Assembly (NCBI RefSeq): GCF_038502225.1
Contig: NC_091372.1
Location: forward strand, 8,792,482-8,856,481
Length of the DNA stretch: 64,000 nt
Direction: 5' to 3'
From: Cherax quadricarinatus
Lineage: Eukaryota; Arthropoda; Malacostraca; Decapoda; Parastacidae
Shown here: positions 21,766 to 32,945 of the stretch, one piece after another
How positions within the stretch are numbered: position 1 is the first letter of the stretch
How the letters are laid out: each line of letters begins with the position of its first letter
Translations under genes and position numbers: made by a program
The notes under the pieces: generated by a model
Databases searched by the model: none
Told to the model about the DNA's origin: nothing
The model's input: the letters and a program-made list of their open reading frames with translations, nothing else

Positions 21766-22274
21766 AATTGGGACATTATGTAAGTGAATTTGTTTCAAGT
21801 AAATCTAACGAAGACATACAGTGAAAGACCTTTGTTTTTTTGGAAATTTTTACTTTTTTCACCGAGATTTAATATTTTTTGTGTAAAAAGCATTAATTCA
21901 GGGTAAAATTACTTATTCTTATTGATTTGAATGAACTTTTATGAGCTTCAAGTAGGTACAATGTTATACTAAAAAAAAGTTTTTTTTTTGGCTGTACATG
22001 TCCTTTTACCACTTGTTAGCTATGCCATACTTCAACTAAGCGAGTCCACTTAAGGTGAAAGAAACCCATACAGTGAGCCATAACTGGCATAAAGTGAAGG
22101 GGAAACCTGCACCAAAAACTGAGGTTTCAGACTTAGCAACCCGGTGACAGTAAATGTCAAGACACTAATTCCCTGTGGAAACTGAAGACGAGCTAAACAT
22201 TGTTATTTATTAAGCTCCATACTCTGTCATCAAAGTCTCTATTACAGTTTGTCAGTGTTCACTTACTGTGCTAC
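21766..22274. other. No recognised gene
   Basis: AT-rich with poly-A and poly-T runs near 21970; no reading frame of note. Confidence 0.5.
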
Positions 22275-22556
22275 TTAACCTTTAAACGGTCCAAACGTAT
22301 ATATACGTTCTCTTGCATAGTGCCCCAAACGTATATACATGTATACGTTTCCTTTGTCATTCATTCAATACTGGCATGATAAGCCTGAGTCACCTAGACA
22401 TGAGAGAATGGGTGTGCGCATACAGTGTGTGCCATATGAAAATAATTGGGGACGCCTGGGTACCATATGCTCTTTTTTCCTATAAAAAAATTCTCAAAAT
22501 ATTCAGGGCGCTACGCGAGAGAATGTATATATACGTTTGGACTGTTTATGGGTTAA
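22275..22556. mobile_element. piggyBac-type MITE (TTAA target)
   Basis: TTAA at 22275-22278 and 22553-22556 brackets a 274-bp element. Its ends are inverted repeats of about 35 bp: CCTTTAAACGGTCCAAACGT on the left against CCCATAAACAGTCCAAACGT read inward from the right. Both continue into GTATATATACGTTCTC-like sequence. TTAA duplications and a CC-start terminus fit a non-autonomous piggyBac derivative. It encodes nothing. Confidence 0.85.
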
Positions 22557-22564
22557 AGAATATA

Positions 22565-23772
22565 TACACCTACCGTCTGACTTACGACCAAGCTTGGTTC
22601 CGACCAACCGGTCGTAAGTCAAAATGGACGTACGTCGAATTATTATTACAATAATACATATATACTAATATTAATAATAATATTATTATTAAACTATAAT
22701 ATAATGTGTCCACTCATTACTTACCTTAAAATATCTGTAGTCTTAATGTAGAGTGAGAGGTGAGTAAACAAAATTAAATGAATAAACGTATGAGTGTAGT
22801 AGGTTGGCGAGTTATGTAAACAAATGTTGCTGTTGTTGTTATCAGCCCGGACACGAATGGTTCCTGTTCACTCTGTCAAGCCGACCAGAAAAACATCTCA
22901 TATTTGTTAATTTATATGTTTTTATGTTATGTAGCATGTTTATTATATAATTTTGAAAAAAAAATCATAGATGGATTAAGCAAAATGTCTATACCAACGT
23001 TTTATACACATTTAATGCGCCTCAGTGATTATTATTGTGTTATTATCATTATTAATATGGCGTCTTCAAGACCAATTACACTCTTAATGAGTGGCTCTGA
23101 GACAGACAAGCAGACAGAAAGACAGACACAGGTAGACAGAAAGACACACAGGTAGACAGAAAGACAGACACACAGGTAGACAGAAAGACACACACAGGTA
23201 GACAGAAAGACACAGGTAGACAAAGACACACCCAGGTAGACAAAGACACACAGGTAGACAGAAAGACACACAGGTAGACAGAGACACACACAGGTAGACA
23301 GAAAGACACACACAGGTAGACAAAGAGACACAGGTAGACAGAAAGACACACACAGGTAGACAAAGATACACAGGTAGACAAAGACAGACAGGTAGACAGA
23401 AAGACACACACACAGGTAGACAGAAAGACAGATACACAGATATACAGGCAGACAGGTTTATGTGCAACAGTGAAAAATAGAGAGTTCGAGAGTAAGAGCC
23501 TTTCTTGCCACAATCTCCAGTGCAAGATTCAGACTTCATCTTAGGGGCCATGGTGAAATTTACTGTACAGTTAGTACAGTTAATACAGTGTGATGCTGCT
23601 GATAGGGCAGGGTAACTCAAACTGATGCTGCCTGCATGACTCATTGCCGCCGCGAGTATTGTCAAATATTGTACAGTGGTGTGCATCAGCCGGCCCAGCC
23701 CAGCTGCCAGATGCACGGTCGTAAGTCGAGTGGACGTATGTCGAGCAGGTCGTAAGTCAGATGGTAGGTGTA
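22565..23772 (-). mobile_element. Tigger-type non-autonomous element with internal minisatellite
   Basis: Inverted 23-bp ends CACCTACCGTCTGACTTACG (22567-22589) and its near-exact complement (23748-23770) are flanked by TA. The minus strand near the right end begins MAPKMKSESCTGDCGKKGS at 23551. This resembles the MAPK-start N terminus of Tigger transposases but decays immediately. The centre holds a variable tandem repeat. It looks like a deletion derivative of a Tigger element distinct from the one at 4957. Confidence 0.8.
23094..23458. repeat. Imperfect GGTAGACA-AAGACACA minisatellite
   Basis: Monomers of roughly 16-26 bp built from CAGGTAGACA and GAAAGACACACA, with frequent length variation. 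The long Leu/Cys/Val-rich minus-strand frames here are by-products of the repeat and not genes. Confidence 0.88.
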
Positions 23773-23837
23773 CATAGTTTAAAATGTACTGTTTAAAATT
23801 TTTGAAGTGGTTATGCTAATTTTGCTTCACTGCTCAC

Positions 23838-23945
23838 CCTTCAAGGGGGGCACCTTAGTGTTGGTGAAGGTTCTTCTGTACTTGGACTGAACCCAGTTAC
23901 CTACCATTCCTCAGGTGCTGTAGGGCCCTTACAAGTTTAGCACAT
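23838..23945 (+). mobile_element. SINE-B, degraded copy
   Basis: The head CTTCAAGGGGGGCACCTTAG resembles the I-like LINE 5' end, and TAGGGCCCTTACAAGTTTAG resembles its 3' tail. The middle is divergent. Confidence 0.55.
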
Positions 23946-24185
23946 TCCAGTTAATGTTACAGTGCTAATGTCTATCACTGAAAATTCGGTTGCTTATTTC
24001 GAGTCGTATTCCTTTATTGCTCGCCACAGGCAGATAGACACAACCAAGGAGAAACACTGGAAAGAAAATAGTGCATTGTGAAATAATTAAAATGTGTTTA
24101 TAAATTTGATAATTGATGTGAAAGGCAAGGGAAAAAAAAAATGTTGTATATTAACAATAAGGTCTAAATAACAAGATCTTTATCT
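23946..24185. other. No recognised gene
   Basis: Unassigned spacer with an A-rich run near 24135. Confidence 0.4.
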
Positions 24186-24345
24186 AAGGCCTTGCACTAG
24201 CATATGCAGATGACATTACACAACTCATCGCATCCACTAAACACTTATCATTCAGAACACAATGCAAAATTGACAGAATTAGTGCTTGGGAAATCCCGTG
24301 GCATATAAAGACAAACGCCAATAAGAAATGACCTTGTTTTCTCAC
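24186..24345 (+). pseudogene. Small RT fragment with YADD box
   Basis: The plus strand reads LALAYADDITQLIASTKHLS and then RISAWEIPWHIKTNANK, the motif C-D segment of a LINE RT. It is distinct from the L2-like family that follows, whose box is FADD. Only about 50 codons remain. Confidence 0.7.
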
Positions 24346-24469
24346 TACCTGTTAAACTCAGAACCACACTACAACATCTGTACTACAAACACTAAATATG
24401 TACTACTGTCCTTGGAGTTACAGAGCTTTCCAAGAAACTCAAAATAATTGGGCCTAAAGATGAAAATGT

Positions 24470-25350
24470 AAAGAACTTGCGACTAACAAACTTACCCTGA
24501 ACACTGGTAAAACCTATTTCATTTAGTTTGGAAACAAAGCTGCAAATGATCCAATTAACATAACACTAAACGGATCATCAGTCACAAGACTCACAGAGGG
24601 AAAATTCCTAGGTATCCACCTTGACAGTAGCCTTAAGTTCCAGACACACATACAACAAATCACCAAGAAAATCTCCAAGACTGTAGGCATATTATCAAAG
24701 ATAAGGTACTACGTTCCACAATCAGCTCTACTGGCACTGTACCATTCACTCATATACCCTTATCTTACATATGGAATTTGTGCATGGGGATCAACAACAT
24801 CTAATCACCTAAAACCCCTAATAACCCAGCAAAAGGCAGCAGTAAGAATGATAAATTCCCACTCCTGGCAGCATACTCCACCTATTTTCAAAAGTCTGAA
24901 TCTGCTCAAAATTCATTACCAGAAGATATTAAAGTAACCCAGTCTGAAAATCAATTTAAGACTCTCAAAAGCCACTTAATCACCCTAGATTTAACGCTAA
25001 ATACTCAGTACGCACATACTCACTTATGTACTCCCACATCATAACTTCAACAATCACTTTGAACCTTTTATCCATTGTTGACAGGAATATAATTGAATCA
25101 TTGTTTTCACAAAATGCATTTTCGAATATATGAATATATCTTTTGTCTTATACAAATTCTGATTCATTTATAATTAATAATCTACTGTACAACTATGAAA
25201 TAATTACTATCCTACTATACAACTATGATATACTCCTTAGTGTTAAGTAGACTGTAAGCCAATAATGCCTAGGCATAATAGAGGCTCTCTTTGCATTGCA
25301 ACCCACTGTTGTAAATACAAAATCTCGATGTACTGTTTGCAAAGACAAAA

Positions 25351-25381
<31 letters not shown>

Positions 25382-25385
25382 GAGT
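24470..25385 (+). pseudogene. L2-like LINE 3' end, copy 5
   Basis: The RT thumb and C terminus are readable (SVTRLTEGKFLGIHLDSSLK, KIRYYVPQSALLALYHSLIY, YGICAWGSTTSNHLKPLIT). An internal deletion before NSLPEDIKVTQSENQFKTL, the 3' UTR and an (AAAT)n tail at 25348-25381 follow. The start is truncated before the RT active site. The frame has no long interruption in 24480-24900. Confidence 0.8.
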
Positions 25386-25407
25386 GATGTGACACAGGTC
25401 CAGGTGT

Positions 25408-25507
25408 NNNNNNNNNNNNNNNNNNNNNNNNNNNNNNNNNNNNNNNNNNNNNNNNNNNNNNNNNNNNNNNNNNNNNNNNNNNNNNNNNNNNNNNNNNNNN
25501 NNNNNNN
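25408..25507. other. Assembly gap (100 N)
   Basis: Exactly 100 N, the conventional placeholder for a gap of unknown size. Continuity and distance across it cannot be trusted. Confidence 0.99.
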
Positions 25508-25894
25508 CAAATTCACCTGTTTTCAAATGACACTTTAGCCTTTATCATCAATATACTAGGGAGCCACTGTAGTATACACTATACACTATGTATACTCAAT
25601 GTTATCAGGGAGACTTTCTTTCCTCTGACATGAAAAGTTCAATTATTATTTTTTTTCCACACGGGACAGGCCTATGATTCCCCTCTGGCAGTAAACTCTG
25701 CTAGTGCACACTAATTCTCCTTTTTTGACTCAGTATATAATGTTTTCCGCCCAAGATTTGTTCCAGGCGCTAGAGGGATGTATCGTATAGGATTGATGAC
25801 ACAAATTAAAGTTCTAGCACGTAAGAGCGACCGTGAAAACACGAAAAACCCGGAGCACAACGAGGCACGCTGACACGCTGGCAGTACCGCAGTA
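25508..25894. other. No recognised gene
   Basis: Spacer between the gap and the Tx1-like LINE. It contains a small TATACACTATACACTATGT direct repeat near 25573. Confidence 0.45.
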
Positions 25895-27950
25895 ACCGGT
25901 ATTATGGAAATGCAAAGAAGGGTCTTAAGGTATGTGTGGGGCTATGGGAGGGCGTGGTTGGGCAAAGATGTAGTAATGACTGCAGTAAGGCAGGGAGGAC
26001 TGGGATTGATTGCATTAGGGTCTAGGGTGAAGGCGCTATATGTGAAGCAGAGGTATATTCGGGCAGCGGGGGAAAGGGGTCTTCGGGTGGGGGAGGTGAT
26101 GGGGGATATCCGCAAATGGTGGGGTGGCAGGGACTTAGTGGAGTGTGAAGACATGTTGCGGTTTATGTTAAAGGTATGCAATGTTAAAAAACTCAAGGTA
26201 AAACGGTTAGTGGGTGTGGGCCGTCGTCGGGAATTAATGCAAGGGATGGCAGTGTATCCCACATATGATTGGAGAGTGATATGGGTGGAATTTAGTAAAT
26301 TAAGAATACCGGCAAGAGCGAGGGAATTAGTATATAGATTTCTTATGGGGACGTTAGCATCGAAAGAGGTGCTAAGACGAATGGGTTTTGTGAGAGAGGC
26401 GTCATGCGCTTTTTGTGGGGAAGTTGAAACGGCTTTTCATGTAGTATATTTTTGTTCTGCATTGGAGGTGGTAAGATTGTGGTTGAAGAGGGTTTTCTTT
26501 TTATTGGGGGGGGAAAGATATCACCCCTTAGGGCTTTAATGTTAGATATGGGAGGGGTACCCAAAGAGGTGGGAAGGGCTATCAGATATGTAATAGTTGA
26601 TTACTTGTATGTTTCTTGGGGGATGAGGGAGGTGGAGGGGAACATTAGGATAAAAGCGTTGGCGGCGAGTTTTTATAGGACAGCATGTAGGAACAAACAA
26701 TTATACGGGGGAAGGTGGGTAATTAGTTTTCCGGAGGGATATCGTGGACTTACTGTTGAACGTTTACTCCGTTTGAGTATGGGGTGAGAGGCAAGGGGTT
26801 GGTCTCTTCAGAGGTGCGCCCTCTTGGTGTGATTGGAAGCTTGGTGAGGTATGGTTGATTGGTTTGCACGGTGGTTGATGTGGGTAAAGTTTATTGTAGG
26901 GGGCCGTTGAGGGCTCCTGGGTATGTAGACCTTATGAATTTTTGTAAAATCATAGAGTCAAAAGTTGTATGTGATTTTCGGTTTTTTCCCTTGTTATAAG
27001 AATCATTATATAGGAGGTTTATATTTATATGTATAATGTGAGGTTATGTCTTGTATATTTTTAATCTGAAGATAGATTCAGCCTTGTCATACACCTCTTT
27101 TTTTTTTTTTTATTGTATTGAATATGTACATTATGCACTATGTACGAAAATATATAAGTATTTGATGGGGTTTATACATACCCTTATTTTGTATGGAAGG
27201 TCCTATTATATATTGAGTGTTAATCAGTAACATTAACTTTGTGTATGTGTAGGGTGTTTGGGGGAACCAATGTCTTTGGTATAGTTCTATCATAAATTGT
27301 AATATTTAGTTTATTTGCAGACAAGTCATTTAGCGATTTATTTCTATGTATGATTTAGTTTGTTCTTATGAATAAGTGCACATACACGTATGTGTATATG
27401 CATGCGTATATGTATACATATATGATTGCAGGACTCGTTCCTACATGTCTTATAATGACCCTGACTGTTTTTGTTTGGAAGTCTGCTGGGTTGAGTTATT
27501 TTAGTAGAAATTGTTTTCAATGACCATTCATTAGGGAAATTAATGTATGTTATTTAGAATGGGGACTGTACATACGGGGGGGGGGGGTAGAAGTGTCAGC
27601 TGTGTCGGCACTGGCAATAATGAGTATTGTAAAGGAGGGTTTGAAGATTATGTGGATTAATAATATATAAATAACAAAGTGGAAAAAATAATGCAGATTG
27701 CAGGTTTGGGTTTTCCTTGGTTATAATAATAATGATGAATATTGTTATGTTATCTTGTGTAATCTTACTTAACATAGTTACATTGGATGTAATGTATATG
27801 GGATGATGGACAGGTGTGACAACACAACGTTAATCGTCTGTCTTCATTTAGACAATGAGATTTATAATTTTGAGTAAGAACTGATACTGTGTTCTTTTAT
27901 CTATTTAATGTATTGTGGTGTTTTAAATAAAAATATAAAAAAAAACATAA
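25895..27950 (+). mobile_element. Tx1/L1-like LINE, 5'-truncated 3' end
   Basis: C-terminal LINE coding is followed by a 3' UTR of about 1.16 kb. An AATAAA at 27926-27931 lies just before a terminal A-run. No reverse transcriptase catalytic domain remains. A GGLGLIALG segment plus a C-terminal CxFC...H...C zinc motif are features of the L1/Tx1 side of non-LTR elements. Confidence 0.75.
25904..26787 (+). pseudogene. C-terminal domain of the Tx1-like LINE protein
   Basis: The first frame runs from 25904 to 26539 and includes MQRRVLRYVWGYGRAWLGKD, RQGGLGLIALGSRVKALYVK, ARELVYRFLMGTLASKEVLR and SCAFCGEVETAFHVVYFCSA, a cysteine-histidine zinc motif. After a run of eight G at 26506-26513 the frame shifts. 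The protein continues as PLRALMLDMGGVPKEVGRA to SYRT- and RLLRLSMG-like sequence ending at 26787. The homopolymer makes either a mutation or a sequencing error plausible. Confidence 0.75.
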
Positions 27951-28292
27951 GAGTGAGCAGAAACAGCAGAGATGTGAGGCCGGTATCATCAGTCCATCAC
28001 CCTTGAAGATGTAGTTTTGAGGTAGTCAATCCCTCACCCGAAGTAGATGTAACGTTGCACATGTCTAACTTATCAATCCGTCTATACAGTAAACCAGTTT
28101 AGTAGCCACAAAGTGAGAACTGCTTACCGATCCACAGTAAACCATTGCCGTCCTGAACCAGTGTTACGACTTTATTCTAAATATCACTGGGGCATTGACC
28201 ACCTTCCAGCCTTCCAGAGGATGTAATTTTTCCAGTCAGTCTTGAATGTACATTTTATTCCCATCGTTGTTAGGTGAGACACACATGCAACA
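27951..28292. other. Spacer with a degraded foldback arm
   Basis: CAGTCCATCACCCTTGAAGA and TTTTGAGGTAGTCAATCCCT at 27990-28040 match the arms of the adjacent foldback element. It is probably an older solo copy. Nothing else is recognised. Confidence 0.5.
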
Positions 28293-28780
28293 GTTAGGTA
28301 TCTTTATTTCGAAACGTTTCGCCTACACAGTAGGCTTGTTCAGTCGAGTACAGAAAAGTTGATAGAAGCAGAAGATACTTGAAGACGATGTAATCAGTCC
28401 ATCACCCTTAAAGTTTTGAGGTGGTCAGTCCCTCAGTCTGGAGAAGAGTATTGTTCCATAGTCTGAAACAATATGGAGATGAAGTGACAAGATGGAGCCT
28501 ATATACCACCAGGAGGTGAGATGTAGGCCACTAGTAGAGGTAAGAATGTAGTCGTTGGAAGGTCAGGTCCCTCTTAAATCCAGCCATAGTCTGAAACAAT
28601 ATCGTTTCAGACTATGGAACAATACTCTTCTCCAGACTGAGGGACTGACCACCTCAAAACTTCAAGGGTGATGGACTGATTACATCGTCTTCAAGTATCT
28701 TCTGCTTCTATCAACTTTTATGTACTCGACTGAAGAAGCCTACTGTGTAGGCGAAACGTTTCGAAATAAAGATACCTAAC
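28293..28780. mobile_element. Foldback element with 182-bp inverted arms
   Basis: The left arm (28293-28474) and right arm (28599-28780) are near-perfect inverted copies of equal length, separated by a 124-bp loop. Both arms begin GTTAGGTATCTTTATTTCGA, followed by AACGTTTCGCC. The inner end of the right arm also forms a local palindrome (28583-28616) around CAGACTATGG. It has no coding capacity. A transcript through it would fold into a long hairpin. Confidence 0.9.
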
Positions 28781-29245
28781 AACCTGTCGGTATTTTATAC
28801 CATTTTAATGTTCATTCCCATCGTTGACTGGATTCAAGGCTTGGCAAATGGCGGAGGATTTTTTAAATGTACTGGAGCTTAAGAACAACAGAAAATATTA
28901 CGATACGTGATTAATTTTTCTCAGTGTAATGGGATATGTACAGCCAAAAAATTTTTTAAAAGGCCTGGTGAAGGGCCAGGCCTCCGAGGGCGTCGACCCC
29001 CCTGAACCTCCTCTAGGTAGACTCCAGGTACACCCCCATAAGTGCGCCATTTCTGTAATATTTTCTTGGAATCTCTTTCATAAGTATACTTCAAAAACAA
29101 CGTAAACTCACTTCTTGCTCTAATCTCTTACTTTCTATTATATAAGCATGTTACTATAATGTTTAAATTATACGTATTGGACTTTAAAGGAAAAAAAAAA
29201 ACAGAGAACAGTGTCTAGTAACACTGAAATTGATCGAGCGAGTTT
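28781..29245. other. Spacer with a short CR1-A-like terminal remnant
   Basis: Around 28965-29032, GGCCTGGTGAAGGGCCAGGC and GGGCGTCGACCCCCCTGAAC with CTCCAGGTAC resemble the CR1-A 3' terminus. The rest has no recognised content. Confidence 0.5.
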
Positions 29246-29269
29246 TTGTAAGAATCGCTTTTAAAAGTT

Positions 29270-29445
29270 TGTAAGAGAATACTGGAGTCTGGTGAAGGAC
29301 TGGATCCTCTTCAAGGGATGCTGTCTTGATGCCGGGGGCCAGGTACCTTGATCCTGAGGATCGCAGTTAGATCCCCTTGAATCGAATCAGATTGGCCTCA
29401 GTTTCTCTAAGCTCTGTGTGGCTCTTACGGGTTCCGAGCGTGGCC
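29270..29445 (+). mobile_element. SINE-B-like divergent copy
   Basis: CCTCTTCAAGGGATGCTGTC at the head and CTTACGGGTTCCGAGCG at the tail parallel SINE-B, with a divergent middle. Confidence 0.45.
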
Positions 29446-29447
29446 AT

Positions 29448-29735
29448 ATAATAATAACTTTATTTACTACATGTATAAGGTATACAGACCATAGCTGACA
29501 TCAGTGACATACTACTATATAGAAAGTCGCTTGTTATGCTGAGCATTTCCCGCAAATTACGTCAGTTTTGTCCCAGGATGCAACCCACACCAGTCCACTA
29601 ACACCCAGGTACTATGATGGGTGAACATAGACAACCAGTGTAGGGAAACACGTCCATTGTTTCTACCCTCGCCAGGAATCGAACCCGGACATCCGCCGTA
29701 TGAAGCAAGAGCTTTTGCCACCAGGCCACGGGTCC
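29448..29735 (-). mobile_element. SINE-A variant with alternative tail
   Basis: The minus strand has the tRNA-like head (B-box-like GGTTCGATTCC) and the GACTGGTGTGGGTTGCATCC core. The body is different (CATAACAAGCGACTTTCTAT, CAGCTATGGTCTGTATACCT) and ends in (TTAT)n. The same variant occurs at 38040, 42236 and 42450. Confidence 0.8.
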
Positions 29736-29973
29736 TAGACCATGGGCTTGGGATTATGGTCTCCCAGGTTAAGGTCTAGTACCAGGTCCTCCTGGTACTC
29801 TGCTCAGTCGACACACCGCCAGTTGAATGGTGGTTCAACTTACAAATTTACAATTTACAAATTAAAATTTACACGACTCACTAATAATCTTTGATTTTCA
29901 TAAAACCCAACAATTTAAGATTCCGAATATATATTTGCTAATTAGATCAAAAATCTAAATACATCGTTAAACA

Positions 29974-30295
29974 ATGAAAAGCAGGGGTGTCACTAGCACG
30001 TTAAGAGACCATACAATAAGTGTCAGGGGCCCGAGACTGTTCAACTGCCTCCCAGCACACATAAGGGGGATTACCAACAGACCCCTGGCAGTCTTCAAGC
30101 TGGCACTGGACAAGCACCTAAAGTCAGTTCCTGATCAGCCGGGCTGTGGCTCGTACGTTGGTTTGCGTGCAGCCAGCAGCAACAGCCTGGTTGATCAGGC
30201 TCTGATCCACCAGGAGGCCTGGTCACAGACCGGGCCGCGGGGGCGTTGACCCCCGGAACTCTCTCCAGGTAAACTCCAGGTCTCCAGGTATCGAA
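29974..30295 (+). mobile_element. CR1-A LINE 3' fragment
   Basis: Only the last 91 codons remain (MKSRGVTSTLRDHTISVRGP to SQTGPRGR and TGA), plus the terminal AACTCTCTCCAGGTAAACTC. It is a 5'-truncated copy. Confidence 0.9.
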
Positions 30296-30326
30296 GAAAT
30301 CACAAAAAGCGTGATTCCAAATATGT

Positions 30327-30457
30327 AAAAAATACCACATTGAAAATAGGAAATAAAACCCGATCGCTTTCATGTATTTACATACATCTTCAGAGGAATA
30401 ATATGTAAACACATAAAAGCACTCAGATTTTATTCCCTATTTTCACTGTGGTATTCT
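30327..30457. mobile_element. Small foldback element
   Basis: AATACCACATTGAAAATAGG on the left is the inverse of CCTATTTTCACTGTGGTATT on the right, with about 70 bases between the arms. It abuts the CR1-A terminus. Confidence 0.7.
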
Positions 30458-30863
30458 TGCATTCTTAAATTATTTTTTAGTAATCTGATTAAGCCACAAG
30501 TTGAATTTATCTTATCCTGTTTTTTTTTATCTGATTAACCAAACTTAAAGTTGACTGCCAGCCATTGAAATTATTTCAAAATTCCGCCTTAATCTTGTTA
30601 CACTGATTTTTCTGTCATTAAGTCTTGTTAATTGGGCTCAAAGCCTTGTGACTCCACTGAGTCCTTTTAGGCTGTACGTAGCCCCTTTTACCCAGGGAAT
30701 ATATGTTGTGATCTTAGTATATATATTCTGCGACAGATATGCCTCTTGGTGTGTGTATATCCTGTGCTTTCCTTCTGTGCTTGTGTAGTTCAGGTCACCG
30801 TTGGTTCACTGTCAGCAGTGAACCAGTAATTAAGTCGTCCCGCTCTGGTTGCTCAATTTTCTC
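30458..30863. other. No recognised gene
   Basis: AT-rich spacer leading to the 27-bp satellite. Confidence 0.45.
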
Positions 30864-32945
30864 GCTGGTGGTGAGGGCAGGTTGACTACTGCTGGTGGTG
30901 AGGGCAGGTTGACTACTGCTGGTGGTGAGGGCAGGTTGACTACTGCTGGTGGTGAGGGCAGGTTGACTACTGCTGGTGGTGACGGCAGGTTGACTACTGC
31001 TGGTGGTGAGGGCAGGTTGGCTACTGCTGGTGGTGAGGGCAGGTTGGCTACTGCTGGTGGTGAGGGCAGGTTGACTACTGCTGGTGGTGACGGCAGGTTG
31101 ACTACTGCTGGTGGTGAGGGCAGGTTGGCTACTGCTGGTGGTGAGGGCAGGTTGACTACTGCTGGTGGTGACGGCAGGTTGACTACTGCTGGTGGTGAGG
31201 GCAGGTTGGCTACTGCTGGTGGTGAGGGCAGGTTGGCTACTGCTGGTGGTGAGGGCAGGTTGACTACTGCTGGTGGTGAGGGCAGGTTGACTACTGCTGG
31301 TGGTGAGGGCAGGTTGGCTACTGCTGGTGGTGAGGGCAGGTTGACTACTGCTGGTGGTGAGGGCAGGTTGGCTACTGCTGGTGGTGAGGGCAGGTTGACT
31401 ACTGCTGGTGGTGAGGGCAGGTTGGCTACTGCTGGTGGTGAGGGCAGGTTGACTACTGCTGGTGGTGAGGGCAGGTTGACTACTGCTGGTGGTGAGGGCA
31501 GGTTGACTACTGCTGGTGGTGAGGGCAGGTTGGCTACTGCTGGTGGTGAGGGCAGGTTGACTACTGCTGGTGGTGAGGGCAGGTTGGCTACTGCTGGTGG
31601 TGAGGGCAGGTTGACTACTGCTGGTGGTGAGGGCAGGTTGACTACTGCTGGTGGTGAGGGCAGGTTGACTACTGCTGGTGGTGAGGGCAGGTTGACTACT
31701 GCTGGTGGTGAGGGCAGGTTGACTACTGCTGGTGGTGAGGGCAGGTTGACTACTGCTGGTGGTGAGGGCAGGTTGACTACTGCTGGTGGTGACGGCAGGT
31801 TGGCTACTGCTGGTGGTGACGGCAGGTTGACTACTGCTGGTGGTGACGGCAGGTTGACTACTGCTGGTGGTGAGGGCAGGTTGACTACTGCTGGTGGTGA
31901 GGGCAGGTTGGGTACTGCTGGTGGTGAGGGCAGGTTGGCTACTGCTGGTGGTGAGGGCAGGTTGACTACTGCTGGTGGTGAGGGCAGGTTGGCTACTGCT
32001 GGTGGTGAGGGCAGGTTGACTACTGCTGGTGGTGAGGGCAGGTTGACTACTGCTGGTGGTGAGGGCAGGTTGACTACTGCTGGTGGTGAGGGCAGGTTGA
32101 CTACTGCTGGTGGTGAGGGCAGGTTGACTACTGCTGGTGGTGAGGGCAGGTTGACTACTGCTGGTGGTGACGGCAGGTTGACTACTGCTGGTGGTGACGG
32201 CAGGTTGACTACTGCTGGTGGTGACGGCAGGTTGACTACTGCTGGTGGTGAGGGCAGGTTGACTACTGCTGGTGGTGAGGGCAGGTTGACTACTGCTGGT
32301 GGTGAGGGCAGGTTGACTACTGCTGGTGGTGAGGGCAGGTTGACTACTGCTGGTGGTGAGGGCAGGTTGACTACTGCTGGTGGTGAGGGCAGGTTGACTA
32401 CTGCTGGTGGTGAGGGCAGGTTGACTACTGCTGGTGGTGAGGGCAGGTTGACTACTGCTGGTGGTGACGGCAGGTTGACTACTGCTGGTGGTGAGGGCAG
32501 GTTGACTACTGCTGGTGGTGAGGGCAGGTTGACTACTGCTGGTGGTGACGGCAGGTTGACTACTGCTGGTGGTGACGGCAGGTTGACTACTGCTGGTGGT
32601 GAGGGCAGGTTGACTACTTCTGGTGGTGACGGCAGGTCGACTACCACTGGTGGTGACGGCAGGTCGACTACCACTGGTGGTGACGGCAGATCGACTACCA
32701 CTGGTGGTTACGGCAGATCGACTACCACTGGTGGTTACGGCAGATCGACTACTACTGGTGGTTACGGCAGATCGACTACTACTGGTGGTTACGGCAGATC
32801 GACTACTACTGGTGGTTACGGCAGATCGACTACTTCTGGTGGTTACGGCAGATCGACTACTTCTGGTGGTTACGGCAGATCGACTACTTCTGGTGGTTAC
32901 AGCAGATCGACTACTACTGGTGGTTACAGCAGATCGACTTCTGCT
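30864..32945. repeat. 27-bp satellite, about 77 copies
   Basis: The monomer is GGTGGTGAGGGCAGG followed by TTGACTACTGCT. There is no length variation, so both strands stay open: plus strand as GGEGRLTTA repeats, minus strand as AVVNLPSPP repeats. The right-hand 320 bp drifts to GGTGGTTACGGCAGATCG monomers. No splice sites, start context or unique domain supports a gene. Confidence 0.95.

Noticed and set aside
23032..23716. Leu/Cys/Val-rich secreted or membrane protein on the minus strand
   Set aside because: Derived from the GGTAGACA/GACACA minisatellite; only the first ~19 codons near 23551 resemble a transposase N terminus.
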